Positions 29,607 to 40,689 of a DNA stretch of 64,000 nt are shown here, in pieces (position 1 is the first letter of the stretch; the number at the start of each line of letters is the position of its first letter). The notes under the pieces are model-generated. The model worked only from the letters and a program-made list of their open reading frames with translations. It ran no database searches and was not told where the DNA came from. This stretch comes from Axinella damicornis. Taxonomy: Eukaryota > Porifera > Demospongiae > Axinellida > Axinellidae. The DNA lies in NCBI GenBank assembly GCA_963931865.1, contig OZ007508.1, positions 18,244,762 to 18,308,761 of the forward strand. The letters are read 5' to 3'. A program made the position numbers and the translations under genes.

Positions 29607-31559
29607 TCAATTGTCATTGTCTTCAAAGTGAACAGCTACTGGATCTGTGCAGTCTTCTTCACATTCAACAGGGTTGATTAGCCTGTACGGAAGGGACTCC
29701 TCTGCGTCAGCAGTAATCGCTTGCCCTGGCTTTGCTCTGATCCTGCCACTGATCTTTCCTATCGTTCTCTGACCGAACTTCCTTCGACAACACACCCAGT
29801 GTAGAGCAACAAAGGAGATGTACAGGAGGGGCAGTACTGACACTGTGAATAACAGTACTACCAAGAATTCCAGCCACTTGTGAGCTTTCAGACCTGCTGT
29901 ACTGATGCACACAACAGAAGCACACCACAAAGCCAGTAAAAGAACCAACACTGAATCAACAGCATTGTATACTGAAAACTGAGGCTTGTAGGGCTGCATA
30001 ATGGCTATCATCATTGCCAGAGTTATGAACACAAACAGTGCTGCAGCATAGAACAATGCTGTAGGACTGAGAGCAAAAATGATGAAAAGTGAAATACGGG
30101 CAATAAGAAAGGCAGTTGCAAAGTACCGGTAATCTCGAGTTCCATTGGTTCCATCCTTGTAGTAGCCCTGGAATGCATCAATGAAGATATGGAGAGCATT
30201 CCACCTCACTCCGCAGCAACCAAGACACTGCTGAAAACACCGCAGTGGATACAGTAGCAGAAGTAGTATAGGAAAGAGGATGAAGACAAGCATGACAAAC
30301 AGAGCTAGAACAGCATACGGCAGGTGTTTATCACCAAAGTACTCAATTGTAGCATCATAGTACAAGTACATTCCCACCAAGCTGCCATTTACATGGTACA
30401 CGTGCGTTGGAATGAGGAGGTCAAATGAGACACTGAGAAGCTTCACATATGAGAGGAGAAGGAAGGTGGCAAAGGCCTCAACAACGGAGGTTCTGACATC
30501 CAGCTGGCTTCTAAAGTGTTCAGCACACCTGTTAAATGGTCTGCACATGAAACTTATGACCCTGTTGGTAATATTGCAGGTAAGGACAACATACGTTATT
30601 GCAAGCAGTATCAGAGGATAGACGGCTATAGCATAGTCAAGTGTGAAAGCTTGAAGTGTGTCTATTTTGGCACTAACACAAATATAGGGAATTAGAGTGC
30701 GGAAGAAGTCCAAGTTCCAAATTCCATAAATGGTATATAGAACCTTTGCTGAAATTGAAGCCATTGGGTAGGGTTCTAAAGCTGCTAATACAACGCGCAA
30801 GTTTCCACCCATTGCAACAAGTTGACTGAAGAGGACGAATGCTGACAATCGAGGTGAGGTAGCACTGAGTCTGCAACTCAGAACGAGAATGAAGAAAACT
30901 GTGAGTGGAAGGAAAGCAGCAAGGATGTACTTCATCCAACCGAAATGACTCGTAGAACACTGTACACACTTCAAATCGTAGGAGTAAACTGGTATGCTGT
31001 AGTTCTCCTTGCATTTTCCACACAGCTGTCCTGCTCGATTGAAATACTCACACATGCTAAGTTTGGTAGCATTGGACGGTAAGGGATGATATAATGCACT
31101 TTGCAATGTCGAATGTAAGCAATTGTAGAAGCAAGTACCAACAACTGGTCCGGTTGATTCACTGTACGTCATGCAATAACAGCCGAGTATAGCCACTTCT
31201 TTTGTGGAGTCATTGCACCTGACAGCATCATCAATGTCTTTTCCACATCTGCATGTACCGTTGGCTGATGAATCAGGCAAGAACCAGGTGGGGCAACGTG
31301 TACCATCAGGTACATCACCTGCAGACACATTCCTGCACTTGTGCTTCACAGCTGCTAAAGTAGAGTTGTGCTGTTCTGCACCATCTAGAGCCACTTCTAC
31401 ACTTTCACACAGGGACTCTGATTCACTATCCCAGACACTGGGACCTAGTGTCCCATTTCCTTCGTCAACATAGATGATTCTCTTTGGCTGAACGCCACTG
31501 CTTCTCACTGCAGCCAACAACAGCAGACAGGTTGTTACTTGGTACACTGCACAAGCCAT
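29607..31559 (-). CDS. Cys-rich multi-pass membrane protein, family copy 2
   Basis: Single-exon 650-aa paralogue with the same plan: signal peptide (MACAVYQVTTCLLLLAAV), Cys/N-glycan-rich ectodomain, GQLCGKCKENYSIPVYSYD, about ten TM segments, DAFQGYYKDGTNGTRDYRYF loop, and a longer acidic tail ending FEDNDN. Its ectodomain has an insert around FYNCLHSTLQSALYHPLPSN that copy 1 lacks and copy 3 shares. Intact frame, so probably expressed. Confidence 0.85.
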   Translation of the reverse strand: MACAVYQVTTCLLLLAAVRSSGVQPKRIIYVDEGNGTLGPSVWDSESESLCESVEVALDGAEQHNSTLAAVKHKCRNVSAGDVPDGTRCPTWFLPDSSANGTCRCGKDIDDAVRCNDSTKEVAILGCYCMTYSESTGPVVGTCFYNCLHSTLQSALYHPLPSNATKLSMCEYFNRAGQLCGKCKENYSIPVYSYDLKCVQCSTSHFGWMKYILAAFLPLTVFFILVLSCRLSATSPRLSAFVLFSQLVAMGGNLRVVLAALEPYPMASISAKVLYTIYGIWNLDFFRTLIPYICVSAKIDTLQAFTLDYAIAVYPLILLAITYVVLTCNITNRVISFMCRPFNRCAEHFRSQLDVRTSVVEAFATFLLLSYVKLLSVSFDLLIPTHVYHVNGSLVGMYLYYDATIEYFGDKHLPYAVLALFVMLVFILFPILLLLLYPLRCFQQCLGCCGVRWNALHIFIDAFQGYYKDGTNGTRDYRYFATAFLIARISLFIIFALSPTALFYAAALFVFITLAMMIAIMQPYKPQFSVYNAVDSVLVLLLALWCASVVCISTAGLKAHKWLEFLVVLLFTVSVLPLLYISFVALHWVCCRRKFGQRTIGKISGRIRAKPGQAITADAEESLPYRLINPVECEEDCTDPVAVHFEDNDN

Positions 31560-31915
31560 GGCTGCCAGTGACACACTGTAAGTATTGACTCATGCAGTTT
31601 CGTAGCTGTCGTCAGACAACATTAGGCACTACAATTTATAACGACATGGTTTCTAGAACCCAGCATTGTCTAAAGAAAACAAAGCGCAAACACACTCCCT
31701 ATGGTGAATTGTATCACACCAGTCATGCAGAAGGGAAACACTCGAGAGATGGGTGTTTACAAAAGCAAGGCATATCCCATGAGAATTCTACCTTAACTCC
31801 TTACTGACTCACAATGATCTCTAAATTTAGTTCCCAGTTACTGGGAACTAAATTTAGAGATCATTGTCAGATCTCAGACAAACTCCATAATTATATACAG
31901 TCAACACTCAAAATC

Positions 31916-31988
31916 TAGCCTCGTTCCCAGGCTCTCCCACACGTAGCTAAGCGACGAAAAGCTGGGCAATGGCCTGGGAACGAGGCTA
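31916..31988. mobile_element. Foldback repeat 5' of membrane-protein copy 2
   Basis: TAGCCTCGTTCCCAGGCTCT...GGCCTGGGAACGAGGCTA with GCGACGAAAAGCTGG loop. Confidence 0.8.
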
Positions 31989-32148
31989 CTCAAATCATCC
32001 AATGTAAGAGTGACAGTGTTTCAAAAATGACTGGAGAGATCATAATATTATGTGCTACAAATTCCCCACAAATTCCCCACACAATGAATACGCAAGTGGT
32101 CAACTGCATGCAAATTGCTGTAAGAATCACAGAGCTGTGCTGTTTTAA

Positions 32149-32156
32149 AAGTGTGT

Positions 32157-32187
<31 letters not shown>

Positions 32188-32200
32188 GGGGGGGGGGGGT
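32149..32200. repeat. (GT)n followed by poly(G)
   Basis: About 20 nt of GT then ~29 G. The matching spot in the other blocks (39600-39690, 40627-40686) shows poly(C) then (CA)n, i.e. the reverse complement, so the tract is inverted there. Confidence 0.9.
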
Positions 32201-33046
32201 AGCGATAAAATTGACAAGTTGTACCTCTTAGTACAGTGGCATGGTTGAAACGTCATTTTTCATGAACAAACACAGTTAAGGTCAAGCAAGATTTTTCAAA
32301 CAGCAAGTAGCAGTTCATTTGCAGTAAACTGCTGTGCAAGCAGGTGTCCATCACTGCTGATACATTGGTTACTGCGTGAGCTGGATTGTCAGGTTAAGGG
32401 AAAAGGAAGGGAGTGCATTGCTTGCCATCTTAGTCAAGTTTGGTACTGAAAACCCCAAAACCACCGTGGTTGCATGGTGGGAACTACAATTGTTATTGTT
32501 CCTGTGTACTTTGTTTGCATCAAGAGGATGACAGCAACATTGGAAGTTATAGGAGGCCAATTGTTTTACAATCTGACAGAAATTATTGAAAGCTATGACT
32601 GTGTATCTGCAACACCTACTTTTGGTTTCAGCAAGTAAAATGTATTTGGGACAAACCAGTTTAGAGACCCAGTGTTGTCATGGTGAGTAAACAGATTTAT
32701 ATTGGATATTGAGTAAAATAGATATGCTTCAGAGGTCTCGCCTCCCTGCATCAACTGTGTGAGTCTGTGTGTCAGCGATGTGTGATAGCGTCTATATAAT
32801 TATGGCAAGCACAGGCATCTTGTCAATAAGTATGAGGGTCGCACGCATCAATAGTCTAGTCCTGCCCACTGAACACCCACTTCCGTTACTCCCACACAGT
32901 ACAAAGTAAGTACAAAGATCACACATCACTATAGTCTAGTCCAACCCAACATCCGTTTACTCTCGCAAATTGTGTAAAAATGCTGGGATCATACATTCAC
33001 GCAATATGGAGCTAAATAGCTAGTTTGAAGAAAGAAAGAAGAACTA

Positions 33047-33195
33047 GCATTGGGGGTGGAGCATTGGGGGTGGGGCATGGGGGGTGGAGCATGGGGGGTG
33101 GAGCATGGTGGGTGGAGAATGCATGGGGTGGAGCATGGAGGGTGCATGGTGTATGGGTGGGTGCAGCATGGGGGTGGGAGCATGGGGGGTGGAAC
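33047..33195. repeat. GGTGGAGCATGGG minisatellite
   Basis: Degenerate 13-18-bp units of the type GGGGGTGGAGCATG, about nine copies. Confidence 0.9.
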
Positions 33196-33214
33196 CATGT
33201 CTTTAACGGCTGTG

Positions 33215-34650
33215 CGAATGGCACGGTGTCACAAAAAATATTGGCATCCCCATTTTCCGGTACCCCCACTCCATGAATCCTAGGATATTCGGCTACCCCA
33301 TTCCAGGATTACGTGACCCCACCCTTGACATCCCTCAGAACCCCTGCAAATACACCTGGAGTGTTCGGCAGGATTACTTTACCGTATACTCGGAGGTGAT
33401 ATAAAAAGCTGTGGTGTCAAGGTGAGTTTACAGACCACTGATTACAGGAGGAGGATGAAACATACCTTGATACATTTCCTACTGTGTGCAGTAGCAGGCA
33501 GATTGTGTTCTGTTAGCTCAGTGAGCACAATTGCCACTTCAATCTTGCGGAAACTACATTGTTGAAGTAGCTACATGTATCTGTCATCCCATGACTTACT
33601 TGCAGTTGTGACTTGTGATTATCACAAAGGACCCGTGTATTGTTGTACTGAAACCATTGATGGTATAGTAGTACTCTACAACCTATGCTTTAAAAGTTCA
33701 TTACTGTGGAAACTACATTGTTGAAGTAGCTATCTGTCATCCCATGACTTGTTTGCAGTTGTGACTTGTGATTATCACAAAGGACACATGACATTGCATT
33801 GTTATACTGAAACCATTGATGGTATAGTAGTACGCTACAATCTTTGCTTTAATCCTGTGGAAACTACATTGTTGAAGTAGCTATCTGTCATTCCATGACT
33901 TGTTTGCAGCTGTGAGTTGTGGGTATTGCCACGGCACATGTAACGGCTATGATCAGCAGATGACCATATGAGCTGCAACTGAGGTGACCATCCATGATGC
34001 TTTGCGGTGGCGCATTCTACAGTAGAGGAGGCACTGAGATGCAATTATGGTGGTCCCAGAGCCTGCATGGTTAAAACAACCCTTAGAATCCCTTTTGCAT
34101 GCATGTACTGAAAAAGGGAAGGGTTATAATTGTTTTAACAAGACTCTGGGTCACCCCCTCCACTGTGGAATGTGCCACTGCAAAAGCATCATGGATGGTC
34201 ACCTCAACAGCTGAGTAACAGTAACAGCTCATATGGTCATGGGATGTATCTGGTGATCATGTGTCATCATTGTATAGTACTCACAACTTGCAGCTGCAAG
34301 GATGACAAATTCATTGTTACTTCCACAGTGATACCATATAGACGTTTCCGTGTTGATAAGCCAGAAGAAAGTAATGTATTCTCTCTTGACTGTGGCTTGC
34401 AGGTTCTCTGAGAGAAAGTATTATACAACCCGATTGTGTAATTATGTCACTGTATGCAAATATCCTAGGCAGGGGGTGCCAAATATCCTAGGATTTTTGG
34501 CATGGGGTGCCAGATATCCTACAAGTCAGATGGGGGTTCCAGTTTTCCTGAAGGGGTGCTATAGTTTTCCTAGGAAAATTCGCATGGGGGTGTCAGATTC
34601 CGGGGGTGCCAATTTCCTGTGACCCCGGCCCGATCAAGTTGCTAATGCCA
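33215..34650. mobile_element. Possible inverted-repeat element with GGGTGCCA-rich ends
   Basis: Left part (33227-33330) has runs such as TTGGCATCCCCATTTTCC, AATCCTAGGATATTCGGC and CGTGACCCC. The right part (34455-34630) has them as complements (GGGTGCCAAATATCCTAGG, GGGTGCCAATTTCCTGTGA). Boundaries are uncertain. The interior holds a tandem repeat of about 150 bp. Confidence 0.5.
33545..33925. repeat. ~150-bp tandem repeat, three units
   Basis: Units begin GGAAACTACATTGTTGAAGT at about 33550, 33708 and 33859 and contain CATCCCATGACTTGTTTGCA and GAAACCATTGATGGTATAGT. Confidence 0.85.
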
Positions 34651-34838
34651 CTGTAGATATTATGAACGGTAATGGAAGCGTCATCATCACAAAGTGAAAA
34701 ATTGGTATGGTTGAAAATATAAAGGATGCTTTGGGAGAACTTCAATTGAGGTTAGCATACGAGTTATGGCCAGATATAGCCACATGCAAGGGAGGGAGGG
34801 AAGGAGGAAGGGCTGTGGTCATAAAAGTTCTGACTATC

Positions 34839-35472
34839 AGTGCACTGGAAAAACTACCTGTAGATGTGGGACTGGGCAGTCACTGTAAACATCAGAGCTG
34901 CTTCATGTCAACACCATCCGCTCGCCCATTCGAGTCCATGATGGGAACACTTGACGTTTCATATTTGGCTTTTTCAGCAATTCTGCTGCTAAGAGGAATG
35001 CCTATAGCTAGGTGTGGTCTATGCACGAAATAAAGTGAAGTATTCCGACCACAGACTCGAGCAGGCGAGTGGACGGTGCGATAACGGCGCAACTTTTGAC
35101 AATGACAGTGTCCATCAAGTCCAGGTAGTTTTTGCTGTGCTACCCTGCATGTCAAAGCTCAGGCTTGAGGCTAGGTTTATGAGAAAGCAGTGCCAGTGTA
35201 GTGCAAAGCATGAAATTGCCTGAAAATGACGACGAAAAATTTCCATGCTTTGCACAGCCTCAGTCTGTGGATGCACAAAGCTCCTCCTGACTAGCCTCGT
35301 TCCCAGACCTTCTCACTCCAGCGTTTGTCACTTGCAGTACTAGCGACAACGCTGGGGTGAGGAGGCCTGAGATGAGGCTACCTCCTGACACTGCCTCCCT
35401 ATCTCTTTCCTGGACCCACCCGTTACAGCCTACTTCACTCTGCTGTCTATCTACATGTTCTTCCTTGTACAG
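34839..35472. other. Duplicated P450 intron 5 sequence
   Basis: Parallels 20238-21039 but lacks the poly(G)/CTTCCCCCC insert found there. Contains the duplicate foldback repeat at 35292-35380. Confidence 0.75.
35292..35380. mobile_element. Foldback repeat, duplicate of that at 20868
   Basis: Same arms and loop as the intron-5 copy, with a 2-nt loss in the right end (GGCCTGAGATGAGGCTA). Confidence 0.75.
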
Positions 35473-36095
35473 TCTCTGGTGTCCTCTGTTCACCTTGTGT
35501 CTGGCCTACTGCCTCACGTCTTCCCCGAGCCCGAGCGCTTTAAGCCAGAGCGTTGGAGCAGGGAGAACAAGAATACGCCACCAGTGTTCAGCTCCCTGCC
35601 GTTTGGGTTTGGACCACGCATGTGTGTAGGTTAGTGCCATGGCACACACTTATTGCTGTTACCTTTGTCCCAGCTGTCAGTTAATGGAAAAGCAAGCCTC
35701 ATTCCCAGGCCATCTCCCACTCTGTTTTGGGCACATACGTGACCTTTGAACTGCCCGACCAAAAAAGCAGGCGGTTTAAAGGTCACATAATTATGGGCTC
35801 AAACCAGAGTGGGAGACGGCCTGGGAATGAGGCTATGGGAATCCTACTTCAGATTTTCAGCCACTTTCCTTTCTTTCACACAAATCTGTTGTCCCAATTA
35901 CTCCAGTCCCTCCCCTCTATTACCTCTCCTCTGACTTCAGGTCATCATGTTGCTGAACTGGAGCTGCACATTGCAATGGCACACATCGTGCAGAACTTCA
36001 GGGTAGAGTATCCAGAGACCGCTCCTGTCGGTATTGTGCAGAAGTTTTTCCTCATACCAGATCGTCCAATAAACTTGGCCTTTGTAGAGTTATAG
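35473..36095 (+). pseudogene. Partial P450 duplicate: last two exons only
   Basis: Exon-6 (35473-35629) and exon-7 (35941-36095) equivalents have the same lengths, splice sites and frame as the complete gene, including [12 protein letters not shown] and [10 protein letters not shown]. Exons 1-5 are absent, so no enzyme can be made. The conserved Arg-Arg after the heme loop has become His-His through two C-to-T-type (CpG decay) changes. Confidence 0.88.
35694..35835. mobile_element. Foldback repeat, duplicate of that at 21269
   Basis: AAGCCTCATTCCCAGGCCAT...GGCCTGGGAATGAGGCTA in the intron of the partial P450 copy. Confidence 0.78.
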
Positions 36096-37057
36096 TGGCA
36101 GGCAATGAACTGTATGCAGATGTAATTATAGCTTTGATGTGTACAACAGAATTTTAATGCTGAACTGCAATGTCATGTAAATGGCTGCTTGTGTTGTAGT
36201 TTGATTCACAAGCTCACTGCAATGTCCAGCTCTTCATGATGATTCCTGCAGAGCAGAAAATGACATCCATCCTTAGCTGATTGTCCTGTATTCAGTCGCA
36301 CACCGATCCTCCTGTGCATGAGCGGTGTGATCAATACCGTAGTGTCCTGGCCCCACCCCATTGAATATAATTATAGAAAAGCAGTGTGAAACAATATATT
36401 CCAAGGAAGGAAGCACTCCTCTTTATGTAGTTGGTGGGCTGTGTCTACCATGACTACTTCCAACCAGCAGGTAAAACTGCCTACACAGGTTTAGTCATCG
36501 TATCCCAGTCCAACAAGAGCTAGTGTGGTACATCACAGCTGGTCCTCTTATGGAGGCCATCATGTTGATTTTTAGAGAAAATATTATGCATTACATGTAC
36601 CATTAATCCATGCTCCTATTGTAAGTGTAGATCATGCTACCCATGTTCACATTTTCCAATCTGTATGACTGTGAAAGTCAATAATTATGCAATGGTGAGA
36701 AAATTTGTTTGCTTACCGAGTTGAATTACATACAATCACAATTTTCTGTTAACACGACTTGTTATTTCACACAGAATGTTATGATATCTAAACACATGCA
36801 GCACTGCCAAGTTTGTCTACACATAAAATAATGGTCCGGAAAGACTGTAGCTATACTGTACAGTAAGAGCACATTATCACAACACACTTCATGCCAGATC
36901 AGTTCAGACACTTATAAAAAAAATATTGGTCAAGGTGCATGCACATGTGTTAAGGCAACAGTACTACTAGCAGCAAAGTACACACTAATGCAGTTTAAGT
37001 GTTTTAACTATGTTTATAGTTGGGTGCAGCCAATCGTTGGCCTAGTGGAATGTCCAT

Positions 37058-39016
37058 TCAATTATCATTGTCTTCAAAGTGAACAGCTACTGGATCTGTG
37101 CCGTCTTCTTTATATTCAACAGGGTTGATTAGCCTGTACGGAAGGGACTCCTCTGCGTCAGCAGTAATCGCTCGTCCTGGCTTTGCTCTGATCCTGCCAC
37201 TGATCTTTCCTATCATTCTCTGACCGAACTTCCTTCGACAACACATCCAGTGTAAAGTAACAAAGGAGATGTAGAGGAGGGGCAGTACTGGTACTATGAA
37301 TGACAGTACTAGAAAGAATTTTAGCCACCAGTGAGCTTTCAGACCTGCTGTATTGATACACACAACAGAAGCACACCACAAAGCCAGTAAAAGAACCAAC
37401 ACTGAATCAACAGTATTGTGTATTGAAAACTGAGGTTTGAAAGGCTGCATAGTGGTTATCATAATTGCCAGAGTTATAAACACAAACAGTGCTGCAGCAT
37501 AGAACAATGCTGTAGGACTGAGAACAAAAATGATAAAAAGCGAAATACGGGCAATAAGAAAGGCAGTTGCAAAGTACCGGCAATCTCGAGTTCCATTTGT
37601 TCCATCCTTGTAGCAGCCCTGGAATGCATCAATGAAGATGTGAAGAGCATGCCACCTCACTCCACAGCAACCAAGGCATTGCTGAAAGCACCGCATTGGA
37701 TACAGTAGCAGAAGAAGTATAGGAAAGAGGATGAAGACAAGCATGACAAACAGGGCTAGAACAGCATAAGGCAGGTGTTTATCACCAAAGTACTCAATTG
37801 TAGCATCGTAGTACAAGTACATTCCCACCAAGCTGCCATTTACATTGTACACGTGTGTTGGAACGAGGAGGTCAAATGAGACGCTGAGAAGCTTCACATA
37901 TGAGAGGAGAAGGAAGGTGGCAAAGGCCTCAACAATGGAGGCCCTGACATCCAGCTGGTTTCTGAAGTGTTCAGCACACCTGTTAAATGGTCTGCACATG
38001 AAACTTATGACCCTGTTGGTAATATTGCAGGTAAGGACAACATATGTTATTACAAGCAGGATCAGAGGATAGAAGGCTATTGCATAGTCAAGTGTCAAAG
38101 CTTGAAGTGTGTCTATTTTGGTACTAACACAAATATGTGGGATTAGAGTGCGGAAGAAGTCCAAATTCCAAATTCCATAAATGGTAAATAGGATCTTTGC
38201 TGAAATTGAAGCCATTGGGTAGGGTACTATATCTAGATCTGCTAATGCAACGCGCAAGCCTCCACCCATTGCAACAAGTTGACTGACAAAGACAAATGCA
38301 GATAATTTGGGTGAGGTAGCACTCAGCCTGAAACTCAGAACAAGAATGAAGAAAACTGTGAGTGGAAGGAAAGCAGCAAGGATGTACTTCAACCAACCGA
38401 GATGACTAGTAGAACACTGTACACACTTCAAATCATATGAGTAAACTGGTATGCTGTAATTTTCCTTGCAGTCCCCGCACAGCTGTCCTGCTCGGTTGAA
38501 GTACTCACACATGCTAAGTTTGGTAGCATTGGACGGTAAGGGATGATATAATGCACTTTGCAATGTTGGATGTAAGCAATTGTAGAAGCAAGTACCAACA
38601 ACTGGTCCGGTTGATTCACTGTACGTCATGCAATAACAGCGGAGTATAGCCACTTCTTTTGTGGAGTCATTGCACCTGACAGCACCATCAATGTCATTTC
38701 CACATCTGCATGTACCATTGGCTGAGGGATCAGCAAAGAACCAGGTGGGGCAAGGTGTACCATCAGGTGCATCAGCTGAAGGTACAATCTTGCACTTGTG
38801 CTTCACAAATACTACAGTCGAATTGTGCTGTTCTGCACCGTCTAGAACTACTTCTACACTTTCGCACAAGGACTCTGTTCCACTATCACAGCAACTGGGG
38901 TTCAGTGTTCCATTTCCTTCATCAATATAGATGATTCTCTTAGGCTGAACACCACTGCTTCCCACTGCAACCAACAACAGCAGACAGGTTGTTACTTGGT
39001 ACACTGCACAAGCCAT
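37058..39016 (-). CDS. Cys-rich multi-pass membrane protein, family copy 3
   Basis: Single-exon 652-aa paralogue. Same signal peptide type (MACAVYQVTTCLLLLVAV), GQLCGDCKENYSIPVYSYD, ten-TM body, DAFQGCYKDGTNGTRDCRYF loop and FEDNDN tail. The ectodomain is the most divergent part among the copies (for example SCCDSGTESLCESVEVVLDG), while the TM core changes little. Intact; probably expressed. Confidence 0.85.
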   Translation of the reverse strand: MACAVYQVTTCLLLLVAVGSSGVQPKRIIYIDEGNGTLNPSCCDSGTESLCESVEVVLDGAEQHNSTVVFVKHKCKIVPSADAPDGTPCPTWFFADPSANGTCRCGNDIDGAVRCNDSTKEVAILRCYCMTYSESTGPVVGTCFYNCLHPTLQSALYHPLPSNATKLSMCEYFNRAGQLCGDCKENYSIPVYSYDLKCVQCSTSHLGWLKYILAAFLPLTVFFILVLSFRLSATSPKLSAFVFVSQLVAMGGGLRVALADLDIVPYPMASISAKILFTIYGIWNLDFFRTLIPHICVSTKIDTLQALTLDYAIAFYPLILLVITYVVLTCNITNRVISFMCRPFNRCAEHFRNQLDVRASIVEAFATFLLLSYVKLLSVSFDLLVPTHVYNVNGSLVGMYLYYDATIEYFGDKHLPYAVLALFVMLVFILFPILLLLLYPMRCFQQCLGCCGVRWHALHIFIDAFQGCYKDGTNGTRDCRYFATAFLIARISLFIIFVLSPTALFYAAALFVFITLAIMITTMQPFKPQFSIHNTVDSVLVLLLALWCASVVCINTAGLKAHWWLKFFLVLSFIVPVLPLLYISFVTLHWMCCRRKFGQRMIGKISGRIRAKPGRAITADAEESLPYRLINPVEYKEDGTDPVAVHFEDNDN

Positions 39017-39344
39017 GGCTGCCAGTGACACACTGTAACGATAGACTCATGCAGTTTCGTAGCTGTCGTCAGACAACATTAGGCACTATTTATAATGACA
39101 TGGTTTCTAGAACACAGCATTGTCTAAAGAAAACAAAGAGAACGAATCGCAAACACACTCCCTATGGTGAATTGCATCACACCAGTCATGCAGAAGGGAA
39201 ACACTCGAGGGATGGGTGTTTATAAAAGCAAGGGCATATATATCCCATGAAAATTCTACCTTAACTCCTTACTGGGAACTAAATTTAGAAATCATTGTCA
39301 GATCTCAGACAAACTCCATAATTATACAGTCAACACTCAAAATC

Positions 39345-39417
39345 TAGCCTCGTTCCCAGGCTCTCCCACACGTAGCTAAGCGACGAAAAGCTGGACAATG
39401 GCCTAGGAACGAGGCTA
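39345..39417. mobile_element. Foldback repeat 5' of membrane-protein copy 3
   Basis: TAGCCTCGTTCCCAGGCTCT...GGCCTAGGAACGAGGCTA. Confidence 0.78.
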
Positions 39418-39589
39418 TACTCTAATGTAAGAGTGACAGTGTTTCAAAAATGACTGGAGAGATCATAATATTAAGTGCTACAAATTCCCCACAAATTCCC
39501 CACACAAGGAATATGCAAGTCATGAAAAATGACGTTTCAACCATGCCACTGTACTAAGAGGTACAACTTGTCAATTTTATCGCTACCCT

Positions 39590-39652
39590 CCCTCCCCCCC
39601 TGCTCCCCGCTCCCCCTCCCCCCCCCCCCCCCCCCCCCCCGTCCCCCCCCTC

Positions 39653-39683
<31 letters not shown>

Positions 39684-39690
39684 ACACACA
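39590..39690. repeat. Poly(C) runs followed by (CA)n
   Basis: Several C runs with T/G interruptions, then (CA)n, at the place where copy 2 has (GT)n-poly(G). Confidence 0.92.
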
Positions 39691-39995
39691 CTTTTTGAAA
39701 CAGCACAGCTCTGTGATTCTTACAGCAATTTGCATGCAGTTAACCAACAAACACAGTTAAGGTCAAACTAAAGCAAGATTTTTCAAACAGCGAGTAGCTG
39801 CAGATGACCCGTGTTCATTTGCAGTAAACTGCTGTGCAAGCAGATGTCCATCACTGCTGATACACTGGCTACTGCGTGAGCTGGATTGTCAGGTTAAGGG
39901 AAAAGGAAGGGAGTGCATTGCTTGCCATCTTAGTCAAGTTTGGTACTGAAAACCCCAAAACCGCCGTGATTGGTGGGAACTACAATTGGTATTTC

Positions 39996-40068
39996 TTGGG
40001 CTGAACACCACTGCTTCTCACTGCAACAACAGCAGACAGGTTGTTACTTTGTACACTGCACAAGCCAT
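39996..40068 (-). pseudogene. Remnant of a fourth membrane-protein copy (signal peptide only)
   Basis: Begins MACAVYKVTTCLLLL like copies 2 and 3, then a 4-nt deletion shifts the frame to a stop. Homology ends soon after the codons for the mature start (GVQP-like), so the rest of the gene is missing. Its 5' flank (40069-41340) is intact and parallels 39017-39980. Confidence 0.8.
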
Positions 40069-40636
40069 GGCTGCCAGTGACACACTGTATGTATTTACTT
40101 TGTAGCTGTCGTCAGACAACATTAGGCACTACAATTTATAATGACAGAGTTTCTAGAACCCAGCATTGTCTAAGAAAACAAAGAGAACAAATCGCAAACA
40201 CACTCCCTATGGTGAATTGCATCACACCAGTCATGCAGAAGGGAAACACTCGAGGGATCGATGGGTGTTTACAAAAGCAAGGGCATATATATCCCATGAA
40301 AATTCTACCTTAACTCCTTACTGGGAACTAAATTTAGAGATCATTGTCAGATCGATCTCAGACAAACTCCATAATTATACAGTCAACACTCAAAATCTAG
40401 CCTCGTTCCCAGGCTCTCCCCCCACACGTAGCTAAGCGACGAAAAGCTGGACAATGGCCTGGGAATGAGGATACTCAAATCATCTAACGTAAGAGTTTCA
40501 AAAATGACTGGAGAGATCATAATATTATGTGCTACAAATTCCCCACACAATGAATATGCAAGTCATGAAAAATGGCGTTTCAACCATGCCACTGTACTAA
40601 GAGTACAACTTGTTGATTTTATCGCTACCCCCCCCC

Positions 40637-40689
<53 letters not shown>

